Shown: positions 32,946-42,288, numbered from the stretch's first letter. The stretch: DNA of 64,000 nucleotides from Umezawaea sp036375055 (GCF_036375055.1 NZ_DASUSQ010000166.1:1-64000), one strand, 5' to 3'. The notes: generated by a model not told the origin, from the sequence alone. Numbers and translations are program-made.

Positions 32946-34042
32946 CCCGCTTCCGCCACGCGCTGGTGCTCGGCAAGTTCTACCCGCCGCACGCGGGCCA
33001 CCACCACCTGGTCCGCACGGCGGCGGCGAGCAGCGAGCGCACCACCGTCGCCGTGCTGGGCTCCAGCGTCGAGTCGATCCCGCTGGCGGACCGGGTGTCG
33101 TGGCTCGCCGCCGAGCACGCGGACGACCCCGGCGTGGTGGTGCTCGGCGACCTCGACGACCACCCGATGGACTTCGAGGACGACGCGGTCTGGGAGCTCC
33201 ACGTGGGCGTCACGAGGTCGGTGCTGTCCCGGCGGGCCATCCTCGACGGCGACCCGGCGGGCGCCCCCGTGGACGCCGTGTTCTCCAGCGAGGCCTACGG
33301 CGACGAGCTGGCGAAGCGGCTGGGGGCCGAGCACGTCGCCGTGGACCCGGCGCGCGCGGCGGTGCCGGTCTCCGGCACGGCGGTGCGCGCCGACCCGGCC
33401 GCGCACTGGCACCACCTGGCCCCGGCGACCCGGCGGGGCCTGGCCGCGCGGATCGTCGTGGTGGGCGCCGAGAGCACGGGGACGACCACGCTGTCCCGCG
33501 CGCTGGCGGCGGAGCTGGCCGCTCCGTGGGTGCCGGAGCACGGCAGGCGGCACACGGAGCTGAAGCTGGCCGCCGCGCGCGCCTTCGACCCCGGGACCGG
33601 AGTGGACCGTCTGGTCTGGACGGTCGGCGACTTCGTGGACGTGGCCGTGCGCCAGCAGTCCGACGAGGACGCCGCGGTGGACGGTCCGGTGCTGGTGTGC
33701 GACAACGACGCGTGGGCGGCGACCGTGTGGGGCCACCGCTACCTCGGCGCGCCGCACGCCGACATCGCCCCGCACGCCCGCAGGCCCGCGCTGTACCTGC
33801 TCACCGACCACGTCGGGGTGCCGTTCGAGCAGGACGGCTGGCGCGACGGCGAGCACCTCCGCGAGCGGATGACGGGTCTGTTCACCGCGGGCCTCGCGGA
33901 GCGGGGCGTGCCGTGGCGGCTGCTGACCGGCACGCACGGCGACCGGTTGGCGCAAGCGATTGCGGCGACGCGGGACGTGCTCGTCGACCACTTCCGCTTC
34001 GCCCGGCCCCTGGAGGCGCCGAAAACCGGTCGCCGGGGATGA
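32942..34042 (+). CDS. nadR: NadR-like NMN adenylyltransferase / ribosylnicotinamide kinase
   Basis: A 366-residue bifunctional protein. The nucleotidyltransferase domain (about 1-170) has GKFYPPHAGHHHL (HxGH) and VSGTAVR (ISxTxxR-like). The kinase domain (about 175-350) has the P-loop VVGAESTGTTTL, where the usual GKT lysine is Thr. The N-terminal HTH of enterobacterial NadR is absent, so it is an enzyme only. With PnuC it converts nicotinamide riboside to NMN and NAD. The lysine change leaves kinase activity uncertain, although similar P-loops seem common in actinobacterial homologues. Confidence 0.92.
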   Translation: MTRFRHALVLGKFYPPHAGHHHLVRTAAASSERTTVAVLGSSVESIPLADRVSWLAAEHADDPGVVVLGDLDDHPMDFEDDAVWELHVGVTRSVLSRRAILDGDPAGAPVDAVFSSEAYGDELAKRLGAEHVAVDPARAAVPVSGTAVRADPAAHWHHLAPATRRGLAARIVVVGAESTGTTTLSRALAAELAAPWVPEHGRRHTELKLAAARAFDPGTGVDRLVWTVGDFVDVAVRQQSDEDAAVDGPVLVCDNDAWAATVWGHRYLGAPHADIAPHARRPALYLLTDHVGVPFEQDGWRDGEHLRERMTGLFTAGLAERGVPWRLLTGTHGDRLAQAIAATRDVLVDHFRFARPLEAPKTGRRG

Positions 34043-34066
34043 CCGGGTGGTCTACCGTCCGCGACC

Positions 34067-34990
34067 GTGCCGGACGCCGACCTCACCCCCTCCGCCGCGC
34101 GGGCGATCCTGCGGCGCGTCGCGCCCGCGGCGACCCTCACCGGGGTCGTGCGCCGGACGGGCGGGGAGCTGAGCGGCGTCCACGAGCTGCGCTGCGCCAC
34201 ACCGGTGATCGTCAAGGTCTACGCCGACGAGTGGAGCTACCGGCAGGACAAGGAGGTGCACGTCTACCGGACGCTCGCCCGGCACGGCGTCGGACCGGTC
34301 CCCGAGGTGCTGCACGTCGAACGCGCCGGGGGCCTGCTCGACCGGGCGTTCACCGTGCTGACCAGGGTGCCCGGCGTCCCGCTGTCCGAGGTCTCCCCCG
34401 GCCTGGCCGACGACGAGCACCGCGGGCTCTACCGGGGTCTCGGGGAGTTCCTGGCGGCCCTGCACGGCATCGGCCAGGACGGCTTCGGGGAGATCACGAC
34501 CGAGGTCGTCGACCCCGAGCCCGCGAACGACCGGTACATGACCCGCCGGTTCGCCAGGACCCTCTCCCTCTTCGGCGGCGACCCCGACCTGCGCCGCGCG
34601 GTGGAGGAGCACGTCGCCGAGCGGGCCGGGCTGTTCGCGCGCTGCCCGGCACCGGTCCTGTGCCACAACGACCTGCACGAGGGCAACGTGCTGGTGGACC
34701 GCGGGGCGGACGGCTGGGAGGTGAGGGGGTTCGTCGACGTGGAGAACGCGATCGCCGCCGACCCCGTGCTCGACGTCGCCAAGACCGACTACTACTCGAT
34801 CCGCGGCGACGGGGCGAAGCTGGCCGGTCTGCTGGAGGGCTACGGGCCGCTGCCCGACGACTGGCGCGACCGCGTCGCCCTCTACTCGCTGCACCACGCC
34901 CTCGAACTGTGGAACTTCTTCGCGCTGATCGACAACACCAGTGCCCTGCCCGGCATCGTCGACGACGTCCGCCGCCTGGTCAGACCGTGA
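34067..34990 (+). CDS. Aminoglycoside phosphotransferase-family kinase (APH fold)
   Basis: A 307-residue protein kinase-like phosphotransferase. PVIVKVYADEWSY holds the ATP-binding Lys, LCHNDLHEGNVLV the catalytic Asp (Brenner motif) and FVDVENA the metal-binding Asp. The family covers antibiotic resistance enzymes and metabolite kinases (fructosamine, choline, macrolide). The substrate cannot be told from sequence; lack of a nearby antibiotic cluster makes a metabolite kinase as likely as resistance. GTG start at 34067. Its 3' end overlaps the convergent flavoprotein by 11 bases. Confidence 0.85.
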   Translation: MPDADLTPSAARAILRRVAPAATLTGVVRRTGGELSGVHELRCATPVIVKVYADEWSYRQDKEVHVYRTLARHGVGPVPEVLHVERAGGLLDRAFTVLTRVPGVPLSEVSPGLADDEHRGLYRGLGEFLAALHGIGQDGFGEITTEVVDPEPANDRYMTRRFARTLSLFGGDPDLRRAVEEHVAERAGLFARCPAPVLCHNDLHEGNVLVDRGADGWEVRGFVDVENAIAADPVLDVAKTDYYSIRGDGAKLAGLLEGYGPLPDDWRDRVALYSLHHALELWNFFALIDNTSALPGIVDDVRRLVRP

Positions 34991-35675
34991 CGACGACCTG
35001 GTCGAGCGACTTGCGCACCAGGTTCGGCACGACGCAGTCGTCGGCCGGGTAGCCGATCGGGACGACGGCGAACGCCTTCTCGTTGCGCGGGCGGTCCAGC
35101 ACCTCGCCGAGGAACCTCATCGGCGACGGCGTGTGCGTCAGCGCGGCCAGGCCGGACAGGTGCAGCGCGGTCAGCATCATCCCGACCGCGATGCCGACGG
35201 ACTCGTCCACGTAGTAGTGCTTGCGGGTGCTGCCGTCGGCTTCGAGGTAGAACCGCTGCTGGAACACGACGACCAGGTGCGGCGCGTCGGTGAGGTGCGG
35301 CTTGTGGTCGTCCGTCCCGAGTGGACGGAGCGCCTCGAGCCACTGCTCGCCGAGCCTGCCCGCGTAGGAGACCCGCTCCTCCTGCTCGGCCGCGGCGCGG
35401 ATGCGGGCGCGCACCTCGGGGTCCTTGACCACGACGAACGTCCACGGCTGCTGGTGCGCGCCGCTGGGCGCGGTCGCGGCGACGGCGATGGCGTTGAGCA
35501 CCAGCTCGTCCGGCACGGCGTCCGGGGAGAACATCCGCACCGTGCGGCGTTCGGCCATCCGCGCGCGCAGGTCCGCCGAGATCCGCAGCGATTCCTCGAA
35601 GGCCAGCCGGGCCGGGCGGTACGGCACCGGGTCGAACTCCAGGCCGTGGTCGGGGGTCCAGTGCGTCGTCGTCAC
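34980..35675 (-). CDS. Nitroreductase-family flavoprotein resembling iodotyrosine deiodinase
   Basis: A 231-residue FMN protein. RRTVRMFS and APSGAHQQPWTF are the FMN-binding segments of the IYD/BluB branch. The substrate-lid triad of iodotyrosine deiodinase (human E157, Y161, K182) has counterparts E100, Y104 and K125 with identical spacing, and the lid reads EERVSYAGRLGEQWLEAL. IYD enzymes reductively dehalogenate halotyrosines; bacterial homologues act on halophenols or tyrosine derivatives. Dehalogenation is a reasonable prediction but another nitroreductase reaction is possible. Cytosolic, with no operon partner. Confidence 0.88.
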   Translation of the reverse strand: MTTTHWTPDHGLEFDPVPYRPARLAFEESLRISADLRARMAERRTVRMFSPDAVPDELVLNAIAVAATAPSGAHQQPWTFVVVKDPEVRARIRAAAEQEERVSYAGRLGEQWLEALRPLGTDDHKPHLTDAPHLVVVFQQRFYLEADGSTRKHYYVDESVGIAVGMMLTALHLSGLAALTHTPSPMRFLGEVLDRPRNEKAFAVVPIGYPADDCVVPNLVRKSLDQVVVTV

Positions 35676-35759
35676 GGATCGAGTGTGGCTCGGGTGGGGT
35701 GCGGAGCAGAACCCCTGTCCGCCGGGCCGTCCGGATCACGGGCACCCCAGTCGTCGTGA

Positions 35760-37148
35760 ATGATGTGCGCCGTGGAGGACAAGCTGCCGACGGGGCGACG
35801 CCGACGCCGAGCACAGCCGACGACGGGTCACGGCCACGGCCACGGTCCCGTCGAGCCCGCGTCGAGACAGGTCCGCACGCTGCTGCTGGTCCTGCTCGTG
35901 CCGCTGGTGCTGCTGACGGTCGTCGGCGCGCTGCTGCTCTACCCGTTCGGCCACGACCAGAAGACGGGCGCGGAGATCGGTCTGCGCCAGAGCCCGGTCA
36001 AGGCCGACGTCACGGCCGTCGTCGCGGGGTCGTGCGGCGGCCAGGCGGGCACCGGGGACTGCCTGCTGGTCACGGTGACGATGACCGAGGGCGAGGCCTC
36101 CGGGAGGTCGATCACCGTTCCGGTGCCGAACGAGCCCGCGACGCCGAAGTTCGCCGTGGACGACGCGGTCGTGCTGGCCTACGCGGGCGCGAACCCGACG
36201 GACCCGCAGTCCTACCAGCTGGTCGACTTCCAGCGCGGGGTCCCGCTGGCCGTGCTGGCCGCGCTGTTCGCGCTGGCCGTGCTGCTGCTGGGCCGCTGGC
36301 AGGGGTTGAAGGCGCTCGGCGCGCTGGTGCTCAGCTTCGTGGTGCTGATCCTGTTCGTGCTGCCCGCGATCCTGGCAGGCGAGGACCCGCTGCTGGTCGC
36401 CGTGGTCGGCGCCGGGCTGATCATGTTCGTCGTGCTGTACCTCACGCACGGGCTGACGGCGCGCACGTCGACGGCCGTGCTCGGCACCCTGGTCAGCCTG
36501 GCGATCATCGGCGCGCTCGGCTCGCTGTTCTCGGCGTTCGGCAAGCTCACCGGCCTGGACGAGGACACGGCGAACCTGGTCGCGCTGCTCGGTCGCGGCA
36601 TCGACACGCGCGGCCTGCTGCTGGCGGGTGCCCTGATCGGCGCGCTCGGCGTGCTGGACGACGTGACCGTGACGCAGACCAGCTCGGTGTGGGAGCTGCG
36701 CCGGGCGAACCCGTCGCTGAGCCGCCGCAAGCTGTACTCGGCGGGTCTGCGGATCGGCCGCGACCACATGTCGTCGGTGGTGAACACGCTGGTCATGGCC
36801 TACGCGGGCGCCGCGTTGCCGCTGCTGCTGGCGTTCTCGCTGTCCGGGAGGGGGCTGTTCGAGATCTTCACGGCGCAGCAGGTCGCCCAGGAGATCGTCC
36901 GGACGCTCGTGGGCAGCATCGGCCTGGTGGCGGCGGTGCCGGTGACGACGGCCCTCGCGGTGCTCGTGGCGACGCGGGAACCGGTTCCGGCGTCCACAGT
37001 GGAGGAGCCCCCCGCCGTGGACCCCGACCCGGAACCGGAACCCGAACCGGTCGCCCCGCGCAGGCGGAGGCGACCGGTCGCCCGGCTGTCCGGTGACCTC
37101 TACACCGGCTACCACCGGGACAAGGGTCCGTGGACCCGACCTCAGTGA
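35760..37148 (+). CDS. YibE/F-family membrane protein
   Basis: A 462-residue integral membrane protein. The first TM is near residues 38-62, an external domain of about 90 residues follows (PVKADVTAVVAG...), then about seven TM helices from residue 160 to 410 and a cytosolic, Pro/Glu/Arg-rich tail. The segments GALGVLDDVTVTQTSSVWEL and DHMSSVVNTLVMAYAGAALPLLL are characteristic of YibE/F. Function is unknown; transport of an organic solute has been suggested for the family. There is a His-rich GHGHGHG patch at residues 23-29. Two ATGs in tandem open the frame. Confidence 0.88.
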   Translation: MMCAVEDKLPTGRRRRRAQPTTGHGHGHGPVEPASRQVRTLLLVLLVPLVLLTVVGALLLYPFGHDQKTGAEIGLRQSPVKADVTAVVAGSCGGQAGTGDCLLVTVTMTEGEASGRSITVPVPNEPATPKFAVDDAVVLAYAGANPTDPQSYQLVDFQRGVPLAVLAALFALAVLLLGRWQGLKALGALVLSFVVLILFVLPAILAGEDPLLVAVVGAGLIMFVVLYLTHGLTARTSTAVLGTLVSLAIIGALGSLFSAFGKLTGLDEDTANLVALLGRGIDTRGLLLAGALIGALGVLDDVTVTQTSSVWELRRANPSLSRRKLYSAGLRIGRDHMSSVVNTLVMAYAGAALPLLLAFSLSGRGLFEIFTAQQVAQEIVRTLVGSIGLVAAVPVTTALAVLVATREPVPASTVEEPPAVDPDPEPEPEPVAPRRRRRPVARLSGDLYTGYHRDKGPWTRPQ

Positions 37149-37504
37149 GCGACCAGCACCAGGACGAGGGCGAGGGTCGCGGGCACCGTCTGGACGAAGA
37201 TGATCCTCTTGCTGGCCGTCAGCGCGCCGTAGACCCCGGCCACCATGACGCACACCAGGAAGAACACGGCGAACTGGAACGAGGGGTCGCCGTCGACGAT
37301 CAGCGAGTAGAGCAGACCGGCGCCGAGGAAGCCGTTGTAGAGGCCCTGGTTCGCACCGAGCGTCTTGGTCTCCTTCGCGAACTCCGGGGTCAGGCCGAAC
37401 GCCTTGTACCCGCGCGGTTTGTCCCAGAGGAACATCTCCAGCACCAGGATGTAGAAGTGGATGATCGCCACGAGGCCGACCATGATGTTCGCCGCGATCT
37501 GCAC
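37142..37504 (-). CDS. DUF1304 small membrane protein
   Basis: A 120-residue protein with four predicted membrane helices: AANIMVGLVAIIHFYILVLE with the conserved His, the conserved LGANQGLYNGFLGAGLL, and two more hydrophobic segments. It matches the DUF1304 family; function unknown. The GTG at 37504 follows GGAGGACCCC. The 3' end overlaps the yibE/F-like gene by seven bases. Confidence 0.88.
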   Translation of the reverse strand: MQIAANIMVGLVAIIHFYILVLEMFLWDKPRGYKAFGLTPEFAKETKTLGANQGLYNGFLGAGLLYSLIVDGDPSFQFAVFFLVCVMVAGVYGALTASKRIIFVQTVPATLALVLVLVAH

Positions 37505-37648
37505 GGGGTCCTCCAGGGTTGAGCGGTGTACCGGTCCGTATCGTGTCAGTGAGCGGACGGGCGGACGCACCCCTGTTCCACTATCGGGGGTTCGGGCAGC
37601 GGATCCAGGGGTGTTCGCGCAGCCCACGCGGTCCGGGGCGCCGCGGGC

Positions 37649-38530
37649 ATGGCGGATACTGGTGCCGTGGCACGTGGCAGGAACACCCCGCAGACGCTGA
37701 GCGAACAGGTCGACTCCGGCACGGCCGAGCTGTCCCCCGACCCGGACCGGCCGAACGCCTGGCTGCTGCGCCTCAACGGCACCGCGCAGTCCCACGTGGA
37801 CCTCGACGACCCGACGAACCTGGAGTTCGAGTACGTCCAGCGCCTCGGCCACGTGGTGGACCTCATGGCGCCCGAGAGCAAGCCCGTGCGGGCCCTGCAC
37901 CTCGGCGGCGGCGGGTTCACGCTGCCGAGGTACATCTCCGCGACCAGGCCGAGGTCGACCCAGCAGGTCGTGGAGATCGACGCGGCGCTGATCGACCTGC
38001 TGCGGCGCGTGCTGCCGCCGGACAAGAACGCCCGCATCCGCATCCGCAACGGCGACGCCCGCGAGGTGATGTCCCGCGCGCCGAGCGCGACGTTCGACCT
38101 CGTCGTGAGCGACGTGTTCTCCGGCGCCCGCACGCCCGCGCACCTCACGTCGCTGGAGTACGTCCAGGAGGCCGCGCGCACGATGGTCGCGGACGGGATC
38201 TACGCGTCCAACATCGGCGACGGCAACGCGCTGGTGTACGCCCGCGCCCAGGCCTCGACCGTGCGCGCGGTGTTCGAGCACGTCGCCGTGATCGCCGAGC
38301 CCGGCATCCTGCGCGGCCGCCGGTTCGGCAACCTGATCATCCTCGGCTCGCACGTCGAGCTGCCCGTCGAGCAGCTGGTCCGGCGCACGGCGGGCGACCC
38401 GTTCCCCGGCAGGGTCGAGCACGGGCGGCAGCTGGAGCGGTTCATCGGCGGCGCGAAGCCGACGACGGACGCGACCGCCACCCGCTCCCCCAGCCCGCCG
38501 CCCGGCACGTGGGGCCTGCCCGCGGAGTAG
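37649..38530 (+). CDS. Spermidine synthase-like SAM-dependent enzyme
   Basis: A 293-residue protein with the class I methyltransferase-type Rossmann core of polyamine synthases. ALHLGGGGFTLPRYI is the SAM/dcSAM glycine motif, VVEIDAALIDL the acidic ribose-binding residue, and DLVVSDVFSG the catalytic-Asp region. The N-terminal beta domain of true spermidine synthases is short. Actinobacterial members are often annotated spermidine synthase without proof; a methyltransferase or aminopropyl transferase are both possible. The start could instead be the GTG at 37667; neither has a good ribosome site. Confidence 0.82.
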   Translation: MADTGAVARGRNTPQTLSEQVDSGTAELSPDPDRPNAWLLRLNGTAQSHVDLDDPTNLEFEYVQRLGHVVDLMAPESKPVRALHLGGGGFTLPRYISATRPRSTQQVVEIDAALIDLLRRVLPPDKNARIRIRNGDAREVMSRAPSATFDLVVSDVFSGARTPAHLTSLEYVQEAARTMVADGIYASNIGDGNALVYARAQASTVRAVFEHVAVIAEPGILRGRRFGNLIILGSHVELPVEQLVRRTAGDPFPGRVEHGRQLERFIGGAKPTTDATATRSPSPPPGTWGLPAE

Positions 38531-38624
38531 TCGTACCCGAACGGCCGCGGGTGAAAGCACTGATCAGGATGGTCGACCGCGGGACCCGGACCTACCCTCG
38601 AAGCACCAGGAGGGAGGCACCCGG

Positions 38625-39647
38625 ATGTCGACCCCGGTCCTGTACACCCCGCAGAACCGCAGGCTCGACCTGTCCCGCCTCGACGGGCGGGACTTCGCCC
38701 TCATCCGGTCGCTGCACCGCCAGATCCGCCGCGGGGACAGGACCCTGCTCTGCCTGCGCGCCGCGACCGGGGGTGGAGCCGAGATGCACGTCCGCGTCCG
38801 CGACGGCCGCTACTGGGCGGTGCACTTCCCCGGAGGCGACTGCGGGCTGGAGCGGCACCGGATCTCGCGGGAGTCCGACGAGCACCGACGCCAGAAGGAC
38901 TACTGGCAGCGCGCCGCCGAGGACGCGGGCTACCGGGCGTGGCAGGAGCACCGGACCGAGGCGAACACCATCCTCGACGTGGCCATCGAAGGCCCCCGTC
39001 GCACCGGTGTCGAGGTGCAGCACTCGACGCTGGAGACCTCCGTGGTCAAGACCCGCACCACGAAGTCGTTCAACGTCGGCTGGCTCCCCGTCTGGTTCCT
39101 CGACTCCGACAACACCCCGCCGTGGTTCCACCAGGTTCCCGCGCTCGGGTGCAACACGCTGCGGTGGAGTTCGCTGCCCGTCCGGCGCTCGGCCACCGCC
39201 TTCGGCCCGAGCAGGTTCGTCGCCCTGGCGTGCAGGGTCCCGAACTTCGGCTCCTGCCCGGCGGACGGGAGATCCCCCTGCGGGAAGCACCACCCGCGAC
39301 GGGAACCCTGGCGCGGGCTCACCGTGGACGACATCGCCGAGATGATCCCCGCACGGGAGATGGTCCCCATGCGTGACCTGCTGGGCCACGTCCACCTCGT
39401 CTCGCCCGAGAACCTGGCGCTGTTCCAGGACCTCACCGGCACGAGCGGCGAGTACCGGCCCGGCAGCGCGCCTGCCGGGGTCCGTGCCGCCGCCGGGACC
39501 ACGACCTGCGTCAACCCCGACCACGACGACCCGTCACCGGGACCGCTCTGCTCGAAGTGCGGTCGTGCCCCGGTGGGACCCGGCCGTGTGCTGTGCCCCG
39601 CGTGCCTGCACCGCCTGCGGAACCGCTCCTACTACGACACCCCGTGA
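38625..39647 (+). CDS. CoiA-like nuclease-fold protein with C-terminal zinc ribbon
   Basis: A 340-residue protein. The middle (about 110-160) has ILDVAIEG (D118), GVEVQHS (E130-x-Q132) and an RTxxxF...PVWFLD segment, the pattern of the PD-(D/E)xK-like domain in competence protein CoiA. Upstream, EHRRQKDYW resembles CoiA's His/Lys helix. The C-terminus has a CxxC...CxxC zinc ribbon (CSKCG, CPAC). CoiA acts in DNA processing in Gram-positive competence; a role here is speculative. The ATG at 38625 has an AGGAGGGAGG site. Confidence 0.65.
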   Translation: MSTPVLYTPQNRRLDLSRLDGRDFALIRSLHRQIRRGDRTLLCLRAATGGGAEMHVRVRDGRYWAVHFPGGDCGLERHRISRESDEHRRQKDYWQRAAEDAGYRAWQEHRTEANTILDVAIEGPRRTGVEVQHSTLETSVVKTRTTKSFNVGWLPVWFLDSDNTPPWFHQVPALGCNTLRWSSLPVRRSATAFGPSRFVALACRVPNFGSCPADGRSPCGKHHPRREPWRGLTVDDIAEMIPAREMVPMRDLLGHVHLVSPENLALFQDLTGTSGEYRPGSAPAGVRAAAGTTTCVNPDHDDPSPGPLCSKCGRAPVGPGRVLCPACLHRLRNRSYYDTP

Positions 39648-39654
39648 CGACCAG

Positions 39655-40788
39655 CTAGTGCGGGTACTCCGCCGGTCGGTTCTGGAAGGCCAGGATCGCG
39701 GGGTTGCGGATGACGCCGTCGCGGATCTCGATCGCCCGCCGGACGGTCTCGTCGGCGTCCCACGAAGCCGGGCCCCGGAGCACCGTGCGCAGGTGCGGCA
39801 GCAGGGCTTCGCTGATCTCCCAGCTCGCCGAGTTCCACAGGTGCGACGGGCTGTGGTCGACGCCGTAGTAGGTGACCTGGTCGCCCACCACGAACGTCGG
39901 CGCGGCGAACGTCGTCGGCCTGGCCCAGCTGAAGCCCATGCCCTCGTCGCACGAGACGTCGATGATCAGCGTGCCCGGCGCGAGGGTGGGGAGGTCGGCC
40001 TCGATCAGGAACGTGAGCGGCGCGGCGGTGTCCTGGAGGACGCAGTTCACGATGATGTCGTGGCCCGCGAGGAACTCGGCCAGCGGCACGCGGCCGTCGC
40101 GGGTGTCCGCGTTGCTGCGGCGGGGGTCCTCGTCGTCGTGGTCGAACTGCACCATGACCGCCGAGTGGATCGGCGAGCCGACGGCGGCGACGTCGCGGTT
40201 GGTGAGGACGTGGACGTCGTGCACGCCGAGCGCGTTCAACGCCGTCACCGCGCCGCGGGCGGTGGCGCCGAAGCCGATGACGACCGCGCGGAGCCGCCTG
40301 CCGTAGTCGCCGGTCGAGCCGACCTGCTCCAGCGCGTGCAGCACCGAGGAGTACCCGGCCAGTTCGTTGTTCTTGTGGAACACGTGCAGGCCGAACGCGC
40401 CATCGCTCGTCCAGTGGTTCATCGCCTCGAACGCGATCAGCGTCAGCCGCCGGTCGATCGCCGCCTGCGTCAGCTTCTCGTCCTGCACGCAGTGCGGCCA
40501 GCCCCACAGCACCTGGCCGGTGCGCAACTCGGCCACGTCCTGCGGCAGCGGCTTCGCCAGCAGCACGACGTCGCTCTCGGCGATCAGCTCCGCGCGTGTG
40601 CGCAGGCCCGCGACCTGCGACGCGAGCCGCTCGTCCGACACCCCGAAACGCTCGCCGTAGCCGTGTTCCAGGTACACCCGAGCCCGCAGGTCCGCGTCGA
40701 TCCGCTCGAAGTGCAGCGGGTGGATCGGCAGTCTGCGCTCGTTTTCCTTGCTCGAACGAGAAATTACCCCGATGGTGAGCAGGTCCAC
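39655..40788 (-). CDS. Alanine dehydrogenase/N5-(carboxyethyl)ornithine synthase-like enzyme
   Basis: A 377-residue two-domain NAD(P)-dependent protein of the AlaDH/PNT superfamily. TIGVISRSSKENERRLPIHP opens the catalytic domain, LLAKPLPQDV follows, and the Rossmann domain has VVIGFGATARGAV. The VSCDEGMGFSWARPTTF region, where PNT/AlaDH family proteins keep catalytic residues, is closest to N5-(carboxyethyl)ornithine synthases. Substrate uncertain. The GTG at 40788 follows GGAG by six bases and starts at the conserved N-terminus; an in-frame ATG lies four codons further upstream (40800) with a weaker site. Confidence 0.8.
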   Translation of the reverse strand: MDLLTIGVISRSSKENERRLPIHPLHFERIDADLRARVYLEHGYGERFGVSDERLASQVAGLRTRAELIAESDVVLLAKPLPQDVAELRTGQVLWGWPHCVQDEKLTQAAIDRRLTLIAFEAMNHWTSDGAFGLHVFHKNNELAGYSSVLHALEQVGSTGDYGRRLRAVVIGFGATARGAVTALNALGVHDVHVLTNRDVAAVGSPIHSAVMVQFDHDDEDPRRSNADTRDGRVPLAEFLAGHDIIVNCVLQDTAAPLTFLIEADLPTLAPGTLIIDVSCDEGMGFSWARPTTFAAPTFVVGDQVTYYGVDHSPSHLWNSASWEISEALLPHLRTVLRGPASWDADETVRRAIEIRDGVIRNPAILAFQNRPAEYPH

Positions 40789-40986
40789 CTGAAACTCCAT
40801 TTCACACGCCGTTCCGCCGACAATCACATGGCTGTTGACCAGCTAATTCCCGGCGATACCGACCGTACTCCGATTTATCCCACCTCACCGGTCACAATTC
40901 TCCACCTGAAGGCGCGGTCGGCATCACACCGGTCGACGACCACGTGGTTGGGTGCCGGGCGTCACCGCCGCGCCGCATCGGCGTCC
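40789..40986. other. Intergenic gap, no gene seen
   Basis: AT-richer spacer holding the promoter of the alanine dehydrogenase-like gene and the 3' end of the frameshifted reductase. No clear hairpin or operator was found. Confidence 0.4.
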
Positions 40987-42182
40987 TCAGCGGAAGCCCT
41001 TCCGGAGCAGGGTGTCCCGTGCGGCGTGCGCGGGGCTGTTCCAGCCGACGACGCCGACCGGTTCGCCGTCGGCGACGGCCAGCGCGGTGAACCGGCCCGA
41101 CTCGGGCGAGCCGTCGAGCACGCGGATGTCCGCGTCCGGGGGGGGACCCGGCCGTGCACCTGGATCCGCGAGTCGTACTGGTCGGTCCAGAAGTACGGCA
41201 CGGGCGTGTAGGGCCGGTCGGCGCCGCTGATGTCGCCCGCCACGAACCGCGCCTGCCCGACGGCGTTCGCCCGGTTCTCCAGCCGCACGTCGGTGCCGAG
41301 CACGTCGTGCCGCCACCGGGCGACGTCGCCGACCGCGTAGACGTCCGGGGCCGCGCGGCACCGCGAGTCGCACACCACGCCGTCGTCGAGGACGACCCCG
41401 CTGCCCGCCAGCCAGTCCGTCGCGGGGGTGGAGCCGATCGCCACCACGACGACGTCGGCGGGCACCACCTCCCCACCGCCCAGCCGCACGCCGGTGACCC
41501 GGCCGTGCGCGCCGAGCAGTCCGGAGACCGGTGTGCCCGTCCTCATCCGCACGCCCTCCGACTCGTGCAGCGCGGCGACGTGGCCGCCGAGTTCACGGCC
41601 CAGCCGAAGCTGCATCGGCACGGGCAGCGGGTCGACCACGGTGACGTCGAGGTCCATGCCCCGCGCGGTCGCCGCGATCTCGCACCCGAGCACGCCCGCG
41701 CCGACGACGACCACCTCGCGCGCGGCCAGCAGGTCCGCCCGCAGGACCGCGCTGTCGTGCAGGGTGCGCACGGTGTGCACGCCCGTGAGCCCCCGCCCGA
41801 ACGGCAGCCGCCGCGGCACCAGGCCGGTCGCCGCGACGAGCGTCCGGTACCCGACCCGCCAGCCGTCCGCCAGTTCCACCTGGTGGGCCTCGACGTCCAG
41901 CCCCACGGCCCGCCTCCCGAGCACGAGGTGGAGGCACAGGTCGTCGAGGCGGTCGTCGTCGCGCAGCAGCGCGCGCTCCGGCGGCCACTCGCCGGACAGC
42001 ACCTTCTTCGACAGCGGCGGCCGGTCGTAGGGCAGCTCGTCCTCCGCGCCCACGAGCTGGATGGACCCGCGGAAACCCCTGCGGCGCAACCCCTCCACCA
42101 CTCCGAGCCCGGCGGTGGACGCGCCGACCACGAGCACGTCGGCGGTCACGCGCCGCACCGGCGGACGGCCCGCGCGGCGCAC
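40987..42182 (-). pseudogene. FAD/NAD(P)H reductase (ferredoxin reductase-like), frameshifted at a homopolymer
   Basis: The protein has two dinucleotide-binding motifs (VVGASTAGLG and VVGAGVLGCEIA), the PYDRPPLSK segment, and DVYAVGDVA, as in rhodocoxin/ferredoxin reductases for P450 and dioxygenase systems. After FWTDQYDSRIQVHGRV the open frame changes to an unrelated Arg/Pro-rich tail. The expected reductase C-terminus (PPDADIRVLDG to LLRKGFR) continues in another frame ending at 40987. The break is at a run of eight G on the plus strand (41138-41145); one base fewer restores a full-length protein of about 398 residues. It may be a sequencing error, a real mutation, or a phase-variable site. 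GTG 42182 has GGGGGAGG upstream; GTG 42149 is the alternative. Confidence 0.85.
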
Positions 42183-42288
42183 GGGTGCGACACCTCCCCC
42201 TCGGTCACCGCGCTCCTCCTCGGTGCTCGGCCGTCACCGGTGCCCGGCTGCGGCGTGCGGGCGGGCACCGGCGACGTCGGCCGTCGCG

